A DNA stretch of 64,000 nt from Blasia pusilla (GCA_050084515.1 CM114272.1:57040001-57104000); one strand, 5' to 3'; shown: positions 25,271 to 37,845, counted from the first letter of the stretch. Notes: generated from the sequence alone by a model not told the origin. A program made the numbers and translations.

Positions 25271-27280
25271 GAGCCCCAATTTTGCCTTGTTATCAGGGGC
25301 CAAGGGGAGCCTGGAGGACTCGAGGAGTACAGTTAAGATAAGAGAACTCGGTACGGCCTAGGTAATTGCTGCCCTAGTACTACCGTTAAGGGAAAGGGGC
25401 CAAAGCGGAGCATGGGCTACTGCACTGTAGTACAACAAGGTACAGGGAGGTAGAAAGTACAGTACCACCCGTCGTTTGTCCTTACGTCCCCCGTATAAGA
25501 GCAATCAGACCTGTATAATCCCAAATTCCCTACGGGAAGAATCAGAAATTCAGAATGCATGTGGCACCAGGTTCGGACCGAACCTCTTGCCGTCTCTTTG
25601 GAATCGGGCCAACTTCCGACAACAAGGCCGAGGGATATTTAGACTTGGGCGAAATTAGAAGTTTTCCCACCAATCTAGCACTGGTCCTCAGACCGCGGTA
25701 CGCCTTAGAAACACGGGGATCCTCCGGCGACGCCCGCGGCCTCGTGGGACCTATTAATGGCTAACTCTAATTTGGAAGAGAGGCCATGAGCTCACGAAAG
25801 GGCAAACTGAAAGAAAGCGGGTGTACCTAAGCTTCTTGGGAGGATCTAGCGGACCGAGTTACCCTTACCACTCATCACATGGACCGACGAATTTAGTGGG
25901 TTCGGTTCCGGACCGGCCTTCGATATCTCGGTAACACCCCGGAGGCGGTATCGAGGTTCGGGCGTTTCTCGACAGAGTTCGACAAAGGGTGTGGCGAGAG
26001 AACATGGATGACTGGCAGCAAACCAGAGCAGGTGTTATGTGCAACCCTCGTATTCGGGGAGGGGCGGAAATGGAAAAATTTGTTGGAGCTAACCAACCAC
26101 AAGCCAAAGGGTTGTACAGTTGGTGCAATTATGGACGGAGCCCTCCGCTGCCCGCAGCAAAAATACGCGGGTTGCCTGCACAAACAGAAGACTTTCGTTC
26201 GTTCGGAAGTGGAGAGAATATTAATGTAGATAAGGGCTTTGACACTTTCTCCGGATCGATCTGCCGTTCGGTTGTGCAGCCTGTGCTGGCATCATCGACT
26301 ACCACATCAGAAAGCGTTGCTGCGGTTCTTCTGGTGCAGGCCCCCATCGCGCGAGTAGAGTAGAGTTGCATCCTCCTGAATGGGTGTGAATGCACACCAT
26401 CTTACTCGCGGGACCTGAAAGTCCGTGGCGCCTCTGCGAGTCTGCAGGACCAGCGTGCCCGTTCCGAGGGGGTGTAGTTTCTCTTCCTTTCTCTCATCGG
26501 AAGTAGAGCTCCGCGCCAATCGACGCGAGAGGAAGGACAAAGGGGGGGAAAACGAGGGATCCCGGTGCCTTCCAAGAATGAGCACATAACACCCAGATTC
26601 CCGCGCAGATGCCGCCTTCCCACTGAACGAAAGCGGACTGCTTTACCGTTACCGGTTGTTCTGTACTTCTTGCTTCGAAGCCAAGGAGCCGTTTAATTGG
26701 CTCCCGGATCGGGTCCCGCCGTCCCGGTGATGAAAACATTCACCCGGTAACCGACCCCAGATCCGATCGCCGGAGGGCGGTACTGGGGCGTAAGTCGATG
26801 GTCGGGGAGAGCCATCTTGGGACGCAGCATAACTGCTGACGAGGATGCGGTCCCCGCACGTGGTGGTCGCCAGCGTCCGCCGCCAGGGACGATCTTGTCA
26901 ACCCTCTTTATCGCATATTCGCGGTATTGCGCTACGCTACGGGGATGCTCCTCTGTCCCATCCCTTTACCGGGAGCACTGGATCGCGCTGTGTGATGGAT
27001 GTGGTTGGTGTGATGGACTTCGTATCGCAGAAAGGACAGGATTCACAGTACGATCGAGTGCGTGCTGCTGCCGCAGCGATCGCTCCATGGGCCCATACTT
27101 GTGTGTCAGTTCGTTCGCCGTGACGCGATTCAGGCGAGCCAGACCAGACCACGGCCTACACTAGCTCCTTCGCGACCAGGTGCTCCTTCGCAATCACTCC
27201 GTCCGCTGGATCGTGGGCCAGTGACCTACCTCACCCTCTCATTGCGAGGCTGGCAAAGCCTCGCAATGAGAGGTCCCCTC
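25271..27280. other. GC-rich island of unknown origin
   Basis: About 2 kb of markedly GC-richer sequence lies between AT-rich flanks. Short frames exist on both strands (for example 25989-26363 +, 26129-26395 -, 26817-27164 +) but none matches a family I know and none dominates. I looked for rRNA and organellar coding signatures and found none I could defend. It could be an old organellar or foreign insertion, an rDNA spacer fragment, or a CpG-rich promoter. Confidence 0.3.
27235..27273. repeat. 17-bp perfect hairpin at the GC island's right end
   Basis: Arms CCTCTCATTGCGAGGCT and its complement flank a 5-nt loop (GGCAA). It marks the abrupt change from GC-rich to AT-rich DNA. Confidence 0.9.
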
Positions 27281-30200
27281 CTGTGTATCCCGATGGTTTT
27301 CTTATTGAAGTTTATGTTATATCTTCATGAGCGCTTCACGTTTAGCAATTTCGTCTCCGGCAGGGCTATGGTCCATTGGATGGGATGTGGAAAGGGTGAG
27401 ACGGTGAAGTAATCGGTGTACGCAAATAGTTCATTTCTCCATGGAGGAGCGAAAGCATCTTATAGAGTGCCTTCTTGATTTGTAAACATTTTTTTGTTGG
27501 ACATGTGACAACGGGATAGCAAGAAAAGGTTTTTTCATCTATGTGCAGCAAGGAAAATTTTGTGTCCAAAATGATTAGTCCCTTCACTCATGTGTACCAC
27601 TAGTTTATTTTTATAAATAGGACATGATAGGATTTTTCTATCGTCTCCCTCACTCATGGGAAGGTACAGCATTTTCCCTTGGATCCGTCTCTCCTGAATG
27701 ATAAAAAATATATGACTCTATTCTCAAAGATTTTAGTGGTTTCTCGCAAACACTTGGCAAGAATTAGTTTTTCCGATTTGTAGATCCCACCTAGTTGTTG
27801 AAATGAAAACCAAATTCTCAAAACCAACCTCATGACATTTGGAGATCATGATGTTATGCGACATTCCTTTGGATGGAATGGTAGTTGTACGCCTTTGTTA
27901 CATCTATATTGGAGAGTGCCCTTAAGTTTTCAAACTCTTCTCCTTTCTACATTTGGCACTCTCAACCTATAAGATTGTTTCAAATTGATTTAAAATGACA
28001 CTTAACAATTTTGACAGTTAATTATCATTTGGAGAGATATTTTAAACTTATGTGTTACACGGGTGTACACTAGTAAGGGGTAAATGTTAAGCATCATGTT
28101 GTTTTTAACCACTAGTCATGTGTATCAATGTCCATTGCTTATGCTTTTCCAACTAATTTTCTTATATATCTTTCTATGCTTTTACTAATATAATTAATAA
28201 AAATTCAATTCCCACTTAATTATTTTAGTGCCACTATTTTCTATTTTTTCTTTTGGAGAATTCCTTTCAAATATATTACTACTAGATTCAACATGTAAGA
28301 TCCTATGAATATTAGTAGCAGATTGCGTGAGGGAGGCACCAACGAGGTATACAAGTTATTTTAATTTCATGAACTAGTGTCCTTTCCACAATTGATGGAA
28401 TAACTTGACGTTGGGGCCTCAAGTTAAATAATCAAAGTAAAAAAAATCTGTTTCTTTTTACTACTGTGAGCTTTGACGAGTTCCGATCCTTTTTGTGATG
28501 TCATTCTTCTAATAAAATATTAAGAAATATTATTGATTTTACATACATAATTTCTCTTTTCTTCCCTCGTACAATGCTTTCAATCTATGAGTTGCATTAT
28601 AAAAGTATCTACCCCATGAAAAATTAATTATTATCTTAATCCTCTTAGGATATTTTCAAAAGCCACCTAAATCCCAAAACTTCAGAAATTGTTACAAAAT
28701 CTCTCCCTACATTAGATGAGATATAACAAAGAGAAATTTGAAGAGCTCACAAGCTAGACCCTTGTTAGGAAGTTTGTTCTATCGATGTCTATATGTCATT
28801 AGTATTGATCGAATGCTGCGCATGAAGCTAGTAGGGCTCTCAAAGTTTTTAGTACTACTCAATATTGCTTATGAGCAAGGATGATTTTCTTAACATTTGC
28901 TTGTTGCTTGGAGACATGTGTCAAAAATTGGAGAATGTAATCATATCAAGAAGGTGGCCTCCCTGAATCTAATAGATGTTCAAGAAATAGCTTAACTTGA
29001 CCTTTGGTTAGAAAACCTAAGGATGAAAAGGGACGAGGACTTTTATCAACCCAAATTGATACAAAGGCTAGAAATGACATGGAAATATAAATGAGAATTT
29101 CTAGTGATATGCAAACATAGATGAAATTTTCTATAGGCATGCAAACATAGATGTATCATACATCTATTTTACATCTTTCAAATAAATTCCATCTAATAAA
29201 AAAATCTTGATTTTTCCAACAACTCTAATATTTGACATAAGTCATCTAAATATTTATTAAATTATTTTTATGAGTTTAATTTAAAGACGTAATTATGTAA
29301 TGATATGAAGCGACAACCAATTCAGTGGAAGGAGAACTAATTTTCAAGATATTTCCTTAATGCATGAATTTACACAATACATCATTTGAGGCAATTACTA
29401 ATTACTACTTACTAGAAAGTTAATCTTTTTCATCCGATTTATAATATCATACTTTAGTAAGCCTTAAAAAAGAAGTAGCTACCCTCATGACTCCTTCCAT
29501 AATAGAGTAGAATGTTGTAAGTACATGGGTAGTGGGAATTAACTTTGTTGAGACTAATTTTCTTTTACAAATCTCTTTCTTCATGACATTAAAGAATCTC
29601 CTTGATCTAGTGGTCAAAATGACCACATTTGTTCCAAAGATAAATATTTATGAACCCCCACTTGAATTTTCATAACATGTCCTATTAATCCGATTTGAAA
29701 AAAAAAGTTGACTTGTTATAAAATACTTTTAAAAAGGAGGTGCTTCTTTCTTTAATATATTTTTATCATAATATTATAATGAAAAAAACTAATATAAGAG
29801 AAAATAAAATAAAAATTCAACATGAGAAGTCTATACGAAAGGAAAAGGGGAGAGACGAAGAGATGAATTAGCCAAAAGCATTGTTTAGAGAGTGGTGACG
29901 GGGGGTAGAATGATATTTTGTTTTTCCAATTAAAGAGGTAGGGAATGGTGAAGTTGTTTACTCAAATATGTGAGAAGAGAAGGGTAATTAAAAAAATGAG
30001 ATGGAGGGGTTAAGTTTTTTATTCTCTTATAACTTTAAGGTAGGGGTGTATGATTTTCCAAATGAAGGATGGTTATTTGGAATGAGATTTCAAAATAAAG
30101 AGCAATTGTAGAAACGGGGAGAAGGGAAAAGACACTCAAATCTTCTCAAAATGAATATGATAAGATTTTGTTTTATTTGTCAATGGCACAAGTAGATTAT

Positions 30201-31132
30201 TTTTGTAAAGTTTCAAAAATCGGTATAATTCATAAAATAGTTTTTTTTCAGTGTTTTGCCCCACTTTGACTTGTGTCTAAATTTGCTGGGACATTTTCAT
30301 TCAATTTCATATGGAAAACCATAAAAGAATCATAGGAAATATCTAAACCGTATAATTATAATCTAATTTATTTTAAAAGTCCAATTCAAAATCATATGTC
30401 CACGTAAAAAATAAATCATAGTGGATTAGAATGACTATGGTTTTTTTATAGAGTTTCAAGCTTTGCTTAGGCACACCTTAAGGTGCCAATAGTCTCAATA
30501 AGTAGTTTGTCTCTCTGTATTAATTTTTTTTGAATAAAAATAAAATATTTTTAAATTTTTAATAATATGTTTGAAGATTAAAACACAACAAAGTACGCTG
30601 GTCATTAAAAGTTGATAGTGGTGACGATGATCATGGATAAGATTATGAAACATATCATGAAGAAAATAGTTCTGGTGGAATTTTTAAGAGGCCTTACGTC
30701 AATCATGAAAAATTAAAAGTAACAAAAAATCAAACACAACTTAAAGAATATCTCGGATCTCCGTAATTGTTAAGATTAAAAAGAAGAACAATGATAGATT
30801 CATAAAGAATACTGAAAATAAGAGATTTCAGATTAGGGCCCTACATCTTACTCATAGTTGCCACATGAAAAGGAAGACGTGGAAAATTATCACATCCCTC
30901 TTTCGAAATGGGAAATGAAATCTAAGCAATCATTCACGGGGAACAATAATAGCTCCTTGAACACATATGCTTTCTTTTGGAGCGTAGGGGTATGTCTTCG
31001 TATTTGTTAATTGTAGAAACAAGGTAAGTATATTCGAACATACTTACAATATCCCTTTTGACCCACGTCTACTCTAGAGGAAATAAAGATTACCTAATAC
31101 ATTTCAAGAGGACACACTTCTTGAGTTTTCTG
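27281..31132. other. AT-rich spacer, no recognised gene
   Basis: Nearly 4 kb with only short chance frames. A MITE-like terminus (ACACGGGTGTACACTAGT) ends at 28074. No other structured element was seen. Confidence 0.5.
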
Positions 31133-31899
31133 TGTTGAAATCAGAATTCTACTTCCTCTCACATCTATTTTTAAAACTTTAAAATGATAGAAAGAGAGTA
31201 GATCCCGACAGGATCTTCCACTGAACCATGTACTTGAGGGTAATCACTTACAAACGTGAAAAGAGCAAAACTGAAATGGATTGCATGTAGAACTGGTCTA
31301 CAACTTCTATTGAGAACTGGGTGCTTGAAAAACAACACCTTATTAGAATACACAAGTCCTGAAGAGAGGTGGTTGAAACCAAGATGCGGGATTTTGTGCT
31401 AGATTGGTACTTGGAGCATTCTCCACACCAATGCACATTCCTTCTTAGTTGATCAAGACACCAGCAGAGGTTCAGGTATGTAGGAGCTAATCTCAAAACC
31501 CACAACCTTAGAGGGCAGGAGTAGAAGTGAATCAAGAAGAAGGGAAGAGAGGGGGAGTTATATACTTTCCTAGAAGAGACCAGCAGAAGGGACCACTGCA
31601 TGGTAGGGCAAGGTGGAAGGGCCAAGACTAACAAGAGGCCAAAGACACCGAGGAATAGGCCAAAGACAACAGGGGAGGATAAAGACAACAAAGCCAAAGC
31701 CAAAGACAAGGAGGGGAGGCCAAAGACACCATGTGCACAATTAAACAGAACTAAAACTCACAAGAATAGTTAAAGAGGTAACTAGTAAACTAACTGAGAC
31801 TTGTAACTATAATAAACTTCCAACCATAGTTTGCAGAACTAACCATAGTTAAAAAACTAGAAGAAAACAGCAAAAAATTTTATGTGAAATCCTAACACT
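31133..31899 (-). repeat. copia 3' LTR
   Basis: Pairs with 36167-36956. Most differences between the two are single-base or short indels in purine runs and in an internal GGCCAAAGACA minisatellite (about 31630-31730). It lies at the 3' end because coding is on the minus strand. Confidence 0.92.
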
Positions 31900-31911
31900 C
31901 CCACTCAACGA
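31900..31911 (-). promoter_or_regulatory. copia polypurine tract
   Basis: The minus strand reads GTTGAGTGGGAG directly before the LTR start TGTTAGG, the classic plant copia plus-strand primer. Confidence 0.85.
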
Positions 31912-32351
31912 AAATTAGTCATGCCAATCTTGCTCAAGCATTTTGTATGCTTGATAGATGACAATGATTTGGTGAGGAAATCAGCTGCCATATCCTCAGT
32001 CCCAATGAACCTTAGGTCAATTTCAATCCCCATCAGATCTCTAATGAAGTGGTGACGAACATTGATATGCTTAGTTCTCGCATGATGAATCGGATTATTG
32101 CATAGTGCAATACTTCCTTGGTTATCTCCATAGAGAATCAGAGGTCCTTCACATGGAAACCCGATCATTGTTGAGAAAGTATCGAAGCCACAACAGATTC
32201 CTTCCTGCGCATGAGCAATGTCAATGTACTCTGCCTCTGTTGAGGAACAAGCAACGATCTGGTGAAGTTTATTGCTCCAACTCACAAACACCATTCCACA
32301 ATATGAAGATATATCCTCGAGGTTGATCTTGCAAAGTGTCTTCATCAGCAA
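31905..32351 (-). pseudogene. copia RNase H fragment
   Basis: Contains FVSWSNKLHQIVACSSTEAE and GDNQGSIAL with KHINVRHHFIRD, the usual end of copia pol, and stops before the polypurine tract. The segment upstream (ADWAGD-type start of RNase H) is missing: 32352-32483 has no pol similarity, so the domain lacks its N-terminal part. Confidence 0.85.
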
Positions 32352-32483
32352 ACATAATCTGAATGCGTGAAACCATATAATATGGTGGAGGTTCGTGAGC
32401 TATATGTGATTCCCATTGTTGGAGTTCCCTTCGAGGTAGCGTAATAATCTTTTTCTTTGCTTTCGTTGTGTTACGGTCCTAGG

Positions 32484-33523
32484 TTATGCATGTACTTGCA
32501 AAGGACTCCTCTTGTAAATGATATATGCAGTGCTGGTGCAACAAAGAAGATAAAGCAAGCTCCCTACAACACTTTGATAAGGTACCATAGACATATCTTG
32601 AATCTCTTTCTCATATTTAGCACACATGGACTTGGAGAGTTTTAGTCCTGGTTCCATAGAAGTTGAAACAGGTTTACAGTCACTCAATCCAAACTTCGCT
32701 AAGATACTCTTTGTAAATTATCTTGATGAATTGTGATGGTACCAGCCAAGCGATCTCGTACTATATTGATTCCTAAGAGAACTTTGGCAGCTCCTAGATC
32801 AACCATCTCAAAAGCCTCTTGTAGCCCACGCTTCTGCTCCTTCATAAACAACGAACTATCACTGATCATGAGTAAATCATCTACATACAAAACAAAAATC
32901 ATAACTCGATGTCTCATAGTGTAAACACTATGATATGAGTCGCTTCTGGTGTATCCTTGACTTATCATGTGTTGGTCAATCTTTGAATACCAAGCTCTTG
33001 AAGATTGCTTTAGTCCATAGATAGATTTTAGAAGACGGCATACTTTACCCTCAGTTTGAAATCCGGGAGGTGGTTTCATCTAGATCTCCTCCTCTAAGTC
33101 TTCATTGAGGAAAGTCGTTTTTACATCCATGAGCTCCACTTCCCAACCATGATAGGCAGCCAATGCTAATGAAATTCTGATGGAGACAAACTTGGCAACT
33201 GGTGCAAATGTCTCCTTGAAGTCAAGTCCTTCAACTTGACTGAAGCCTTGCGCCACAAGTCTAGCTTTGTACTTGAGAACTTGATTATCTTGACCTGTCT
33301 TGGTTTTATACACCCACTTACTTCCAACAACCTTCTTGCCTGGGGGAAGATCTGCCATTTTCCAAGTCTGGTTTGACTCATGAGACTTGAGCTCTTCATT
33401 CATAGCTTTCTCCCATTCCTCCCAATCAACACTCTCTTGTGCCTCTTTTAAAGATGTAGGGTCAGATCCATGAATATCTGTAGCAGAACATATCATGACA
33501 TTGAATTGAGAGCAGAAATCCAT
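32484..33523 (-). pseudogene. copia reverse transcriptase, broken
   Basis: 33523-33080 holds the RT start (WVYKTKTGQ, KARLVAQGFSQ, ETFAPVAKF, ELMDVKTTFLNEDLEEEI) and ends at a TAG where copia has a conserved tyrosine. 33079-32699 continues (MKPPPGF, IYGLKQSSRAWY, catalytic LYVDDLL). A frameshift near 32690-32700 leads to 32687-32484 (SDCKPVSTSMEPG, YQSVVGSLLYL), after which the sequence loses homology. Confidence 0.9.
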
Positions 33524-33550
33524 GAGTTGTTGTTGCTGAATTTGTGTGTT

Positions 33551-34394
33551 TTAAATCAAGAATTCTTGATCAAATCCAAATCTCACAGGCTTCTTGGTTG
33601 TCCTCTTGGACCTTCGAGTTGATTCTAGCTCCTCAGCAATATTGTCTCTTCTTCGATACACATGGGTGTATTCCTCAAGGGGAGTGACGACCTTAGTGGT
33701 AAGTCCTTCATCTGGCCGCACAGAAGTAGAAGGGAGATCTGCATTTTCTTCCTTCACTTCTTTACGCACATAATCAGGAGCAGTAACCGGATTGGCAACT
33801 GACTCCTTAAACACAGAAGTTGGAACTTGATTTTCATTGAAGATGACATCCCTGCTCTTGATAATCTTCTTGGTGGCAAGGTTATACATTCGATATCCCT
33901 TGCAATCTGGCTGAAGGCCAAGATGTATGCACTTCACACTTCAAAGATCTAGGATCCAGTTTCTTTCTCTGCTCCTTAGGGATAAGAACAAAAGCATCAA
34001 CACCAAACACCCGAATCATAGACACATCAGGTTGTGTTCCTGACCATGCCTCTTCAGGGGTTTTGCCTGCAAAAGCTCTGGTAGGACTAAGATTACGCAG
34101 GAGATTTGCATACCTGGTTGCCTCAAACCAATATCCTTTGCTTAACTTGGAATCACCAAGCATGCAGTTGGTCTTTGTGACGAGCGTACGATTTAATCTC
34201 TCTGCAACTCCGTTCTGTTGAGGACTATCCCTTGCTGAAGATTGATGTGTAATCCCTTTTTTCAACAAGATACCTGTCAAACTCTTGGTTGAAGAATTCT
34301 CCACCTCCATCTCCATCAGATCTGAAGATTTTGACTTTCTTCCCAGTTTGAGTTTCTGCCCAATCAGCAAATGCTTTGAACTTTTGTAGAACAT
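33551..34394 (-). pseudogene. copia integrase C-terminal part, frameshifted
   Basis: 34394-33882 includes ARDSPQQNGVAERLNRTL (third catalytic residue E) and the ARVFG-like region (RVFGVDAFV). A frameshift near 33930 moves to 33937-33551 (KCIHLG, GYRMYNL, SRDVIF), the integrase tail and linker to RT. Confidence 0.88.
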
Positions 34395-35874
34395 CTCTCT
34401 TCAGTTTCAGAGGAAACACAAAAGATTTCCTTGTACAATCGTCGACGAAAGAGACATAGTATAAGGCACCTCCAAGAGACTTCATCTCGAAAGGACCACA
34501 TACGTCACTATGGATCACGCCAAGCCTGGGCTCAAACCTAGACTTTGCTGTTGCAGGAAAACTTCTCTTGCTGTGTTTTCCCTTGATGCAGAATTCACAG
34601 AAGAATTCAGAAGGAACAGTGAACTTTGTACCTGTGGTAACTTGTTGAAGTTGCCTCATACCTTCCGCACTCAGATGCCCCAACCTTCGATGCCAGAGTA
34701 GGAAAGTTGACTCAACTTGGGCAAGGTTTGCCTTGACCTTCATGGTACAAGTTCCATCTAGATGGTAAAGAGATCCACATGGGGACAAGCAAGAATAAGC
34801 CACCACTAGACCTTTGTGGTTGAGGAAAGAATACACCTCGTTTTCGTCAAGTCTAACCTTGATGCCATCATTTTTCAGTTGCGTAGTAGCAATCAAATTG
34901 TGGAAATTCTCATGATATAGGACATCTGTTAGTTTGATAACATTGATGTGAGTCCCAACCTTCGTGTAGATGGTAGAACTCCCACTCATTGATATGTTGT
35001 AGAGAACTCCATTGGCAATAGAGACAGCAAATGGAGTTATACTATGTATCTCATCAAGCATTTGTGCCTCTCCACACATGTGTCTGGACGAACCACCGTC
35101 AATGATCCATATATCCGATGCCTTCTGGATAGAAGACATGGACAGCATGTTGGATTCAAAAGAGTCACTCTCGTTTAGAGTCGTGAAAGTATTGACTGAT
35201 GGGCGCATATGGCCTTTTCCCTTTAACTTTCGCTTCTTGATCTCTTCCTCCCTCTCTGCCTCAAACTTGATTCTCTTGAAACAATCTAAGGCTATGTGCC
35301 CGGTCTTTTCACAAAATGTGCAAATGAGGTGAGATAGAACCTTCTTCTTCTTCTTCTTCTTCACCTTCTCCTTCTCCTTCTCCTTACTTTTGGCGTTGCT
35401 TGTGCCCTTGATCTTGGAACTTGATGTGAAGTTGATTTGATTAGATTCAAACTCACATAGACGCTGGTTAGTTTTCTCCTCGCGTTGGATCACACCAGTG
35501 GCATACTCCCTGGTTAAAGTAGAAGATGCTCTCTCAGATATCATGTTTAATGCAAAAGCATACTTCCTACCAAGGGTCATACAAAGAGCACCTACCTTTT
35601 GATTTTCATCCATAAGTAGGCCTCCAGAAATAAGGGCATCAAGGTAAATGTTTACTAGATCAATATGATCAGAGATGGGGGTCTCTCCATTATGTCGAAG
35701 GTTTCCTAGCTTCTGCCAATTTCTAAGTAAGTTAGTACTGGTAGTTGTAGCATAAACCTTCTTCAAAGCCTCCCACATCTCATAAGCTTTATCATATGAT
35801 CGAGACCTTTTTTTACATGGTTTCGACATGTTGGAAACCATGTAGCTAATGGCCAAATTGTATCTCAATTCCAA
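34225..35874 (-). pseudogene. copia gag, protease and integrase core
   Basis: About 549 codons: gag (UBN2-like, ISDHIDLVNIYLDAL), a lysine-rich linker, the zinc knuckle CTFCEKTGHIALDC, the protease motif IIDGGSSRHM, the GAG-pre-integrase WHRRLGHLS with CEFCIKGKHSKRS, and integrase D in IHSDVCGPF and FRSDGDGGGEF. Oddities: the protease has DGG where the family has DSG, and the second integrase motif holds two extra residues (GDG) within a CATCTC-like microsatellite. The frame ends at a homopolymer near 34255. Gag sequence continues upstream to about 36060 in other frames, with an 18-bp tandem duplication (GTTGGGATGTCTATGATA) at 35897-35935. Confidence 0.9.
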
Positions 35875-36152
35875 TCCTTCATTGTCATCTCAGTTGGAGT
35901 TGGGATGTCTATGATAGTTGGGATGTCTATGATCAGTTTCAGTAGGCATTTTCCAGCCAATAGAATTTTGATATCGTAAGACCATTCCCTCCAGTTTTTG
36001 ACGTAAGAGGATCGATGGGTATCATGTAAGTGGATACCATGGTTGCTAATTTTGCAACTGTGTCAAAATAGGGAGAAAGAAATATTTTCCTTTGACAGAA
36101 ATTCTTACTCCCTTATGATTTGTTGCACGTTGCTATTCTATGAAAAGCAATC

Positions 36153-36166
36153 GTGGGCCCATAACC
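36153..36166 (-). promoter_or_regulatory. copia primer-binding site matching tRNA-iMet anticodon arm
   Basis: The 14 nt on + (GTGGGCCCATAACC) directly abut the 5' LTR at 36167. They equal the anticodon stem-loop of plant initiator tRNA-Met (CAU anticodon inside) and not the complement of the 3' acceptor end (TGGTATCAGAGC) used by most plant copia elements. Priming would need a tRNA cut near position 39-40. Confidence 0.75.
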
Positions 36167-36956
36167 TGTTGAAATCAAAGTTATACTTCCTCTCACATCT
36201 ATTTTTAAAACTTTAAAATAATAGAAAGAGAGTAGATCCCGACAGGATCTTCCACTGAACCATGTACTTGAGGGTAATCACTTACAAACGTGAAAAGAGC
36301 AAAACTGAAATGGATTGCATGTAGAACTGGTCTACAACTTCTATTGAGAACTGAGTGCTTGAAAAACAACACCTTAATAGAATACAAAAGTCCTGAAGAG
36401 AGGTGGTTGAAACCAAGATGCGGGATTTTGTGCTAGATTGGTACTTGGAGCATTCTCCACACCAATGCACATTCCTTCTTAGTTGATCAAGACACCAGTG
36501 AGAGGTTCGGTATGTAGGAGCTAATCTCTAAAACCCACAACCTTAGAGGCAGGAGTAGAAGTGAATCAAAGAAGAAGGGAAGAGAGGGGAGTTATATACT
36601 TTCCTAGAAGAGACCAGCGAAGGGACCACTTTGCATGGTAGGGCAAGGTGGAAGGGCCCAGCACACGAGGAATAGGCCAACACAACAGGGGAGGAAGACA
36701 ACAAAGCCAAAGACACCAAGAATAGGCCAAAGACACATCGGGGAGGACAACACAACAAAGCCAAAGACCAGGGGGGAGGCCAGCACACCATGTGCACAAT
36801 TAAACAGAACTAAAACTCACAAGAATAGTTAAAGAGGTAACTAGTAAACTAATTGAGACTTGTAACTATGATAAACTTCCAACCATAGTTTGCAGAACTA
36901 ACCATAGTTAAAAAACTGGAAGAAAACAACAGAAAATTTTATGTAAAATCCTAACA
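36167..36956 (-). repeat. copia 5' LTR
   Basis: Partner of 31133-31899 and the promoter-bearing LTR for minus-strand transcription. It is 23 bp longer, mainly through a rearranged GGCCAAAGACAC minisatellite near 36660-36790. Confidence 0.92.
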
Positions 36957-37084
36957 TTCTATTGTGGAATTAGAAAAGTATAAGAAAGAAACTCAACGAT
37001 AATACAAACTAGTTAGCATGCCCGTGCTACACAAGAAAATAGATATTATTATAAAGAATTATTAGAAAAAAATGAAATGAAATT

Positions 37085-37560
37085 AAAGAGTGGACATTTT
37101 TTTTAATCCACTCCCCACATACATAAAATCACCATTAAACCACTCCCCCATAAATATAATCCCCATCAATCAAACTAAACCCTACTACTTCCTACAATAA
37201 TGATTACCCAAGTTTTAACCCACTCTTCACATACATAAAATCACCACGGAACCACTCCCCCATATATATATAACCCCGAGGCACAAATCAAATTAAATCC
37301 TACTACTTCCTACAATAATTACTATTAAGTTTCAATCCATTCCTCACATACATAAAATCACCACTAAACCATTTTCCCGTAAACATAACCCTCACCAATC
37401 AAATTAAATCTCATTACTTCCTACAATAATTATTGCTAAATTTTAACTCATTCTTCACATACACCAAATCACCATTAAATTATTCTCCCATTAATATAAC
37501 TTCCACCAATCAAGTTAAACCCCACTACTTCCTAAATAATTACTATCCAAAATTCTTCAT
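37085..37560. repeat. Four degenerate tandem units of about 113 bp
   Basis: Each unit contains CACATACATAAAATCACCA, starting at about 37115, 37228, 37344 and 37455, followed by CCACTCCCCCATAAATATAA- and CTACTTCCTACAATAAT-like stretches. Units differ by many substitutions. Confidence 0.85.
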
Positions 37561-37726
37561 TTCTTCTCAAATCCATAGTAAATTACAAAATAAATACATG
37601 AAAGATAAAAATTAATAACATGTTACTATCTTGTCTTATTCTACTTGTGGGGTTGCACATTATAATAAGAAATTTCATAAAGACTCCTACATGGGCCACA
37701 ATAATCATCATGATAAAAATCCTCCA

Positions 37727-37845
37727 AATAAAAAAGGAAGTCCACTCAAAACAGGGCACAAGTGAGAGGCTCTATTTCTAAAGTGAAATAAAAAAGGAAG
37801 TCCACTCAAAATAGGGCACAAGTGAGAGGGTCTATTTCTAAAGTG
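37727..37845. repeat. 60-bp tandem doublet
   Basis: Two nearly identical copies, each running from AAATAAAAAAGGAAGTCCAC to TTTCTAAAGTG, exactly 60 bp apart, differing at two or so positions: a recent duplication. Confidence 0.9.

Larger units (their letters stand above)
31133..36956 (-). mobile_element. Ty1-copia LTR retrotransposon, full structure, decayed
   Basis: Two direct LTRs of 767 and 790 bp (TGTTGAAATC...CCTAACA as read on +, TGTTAGG...CAACA on the coding strand), a primer-binding site, a polypurine tract and gag, protease, integrase, reverse transcriptase and RNase H in copia order on the minus strand. The flanking 5-mers TTCTG (31128-31132) and TTCTA (36957-36961) fit a target duplication with one change. 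The coding region is broken by several frameshifts and one in-frame stop, so the copy is not autonomous as read. Confidence 0.93.

Noticed and set aside
25271-27280. Mitochondrial gene (ccmF-like) or rRNA origin of the GC-rich island
   Set aside because: Only vague resemblance in charged peptides; no conserved motif or rRNA core sequence could be pointed to.
37085-37560. CRISPR-like array
   Set aside because: Units are about 113 bp, degenerate throughout and AT-rich, with no repeat-spacer structure; the genome is eukaryotic.
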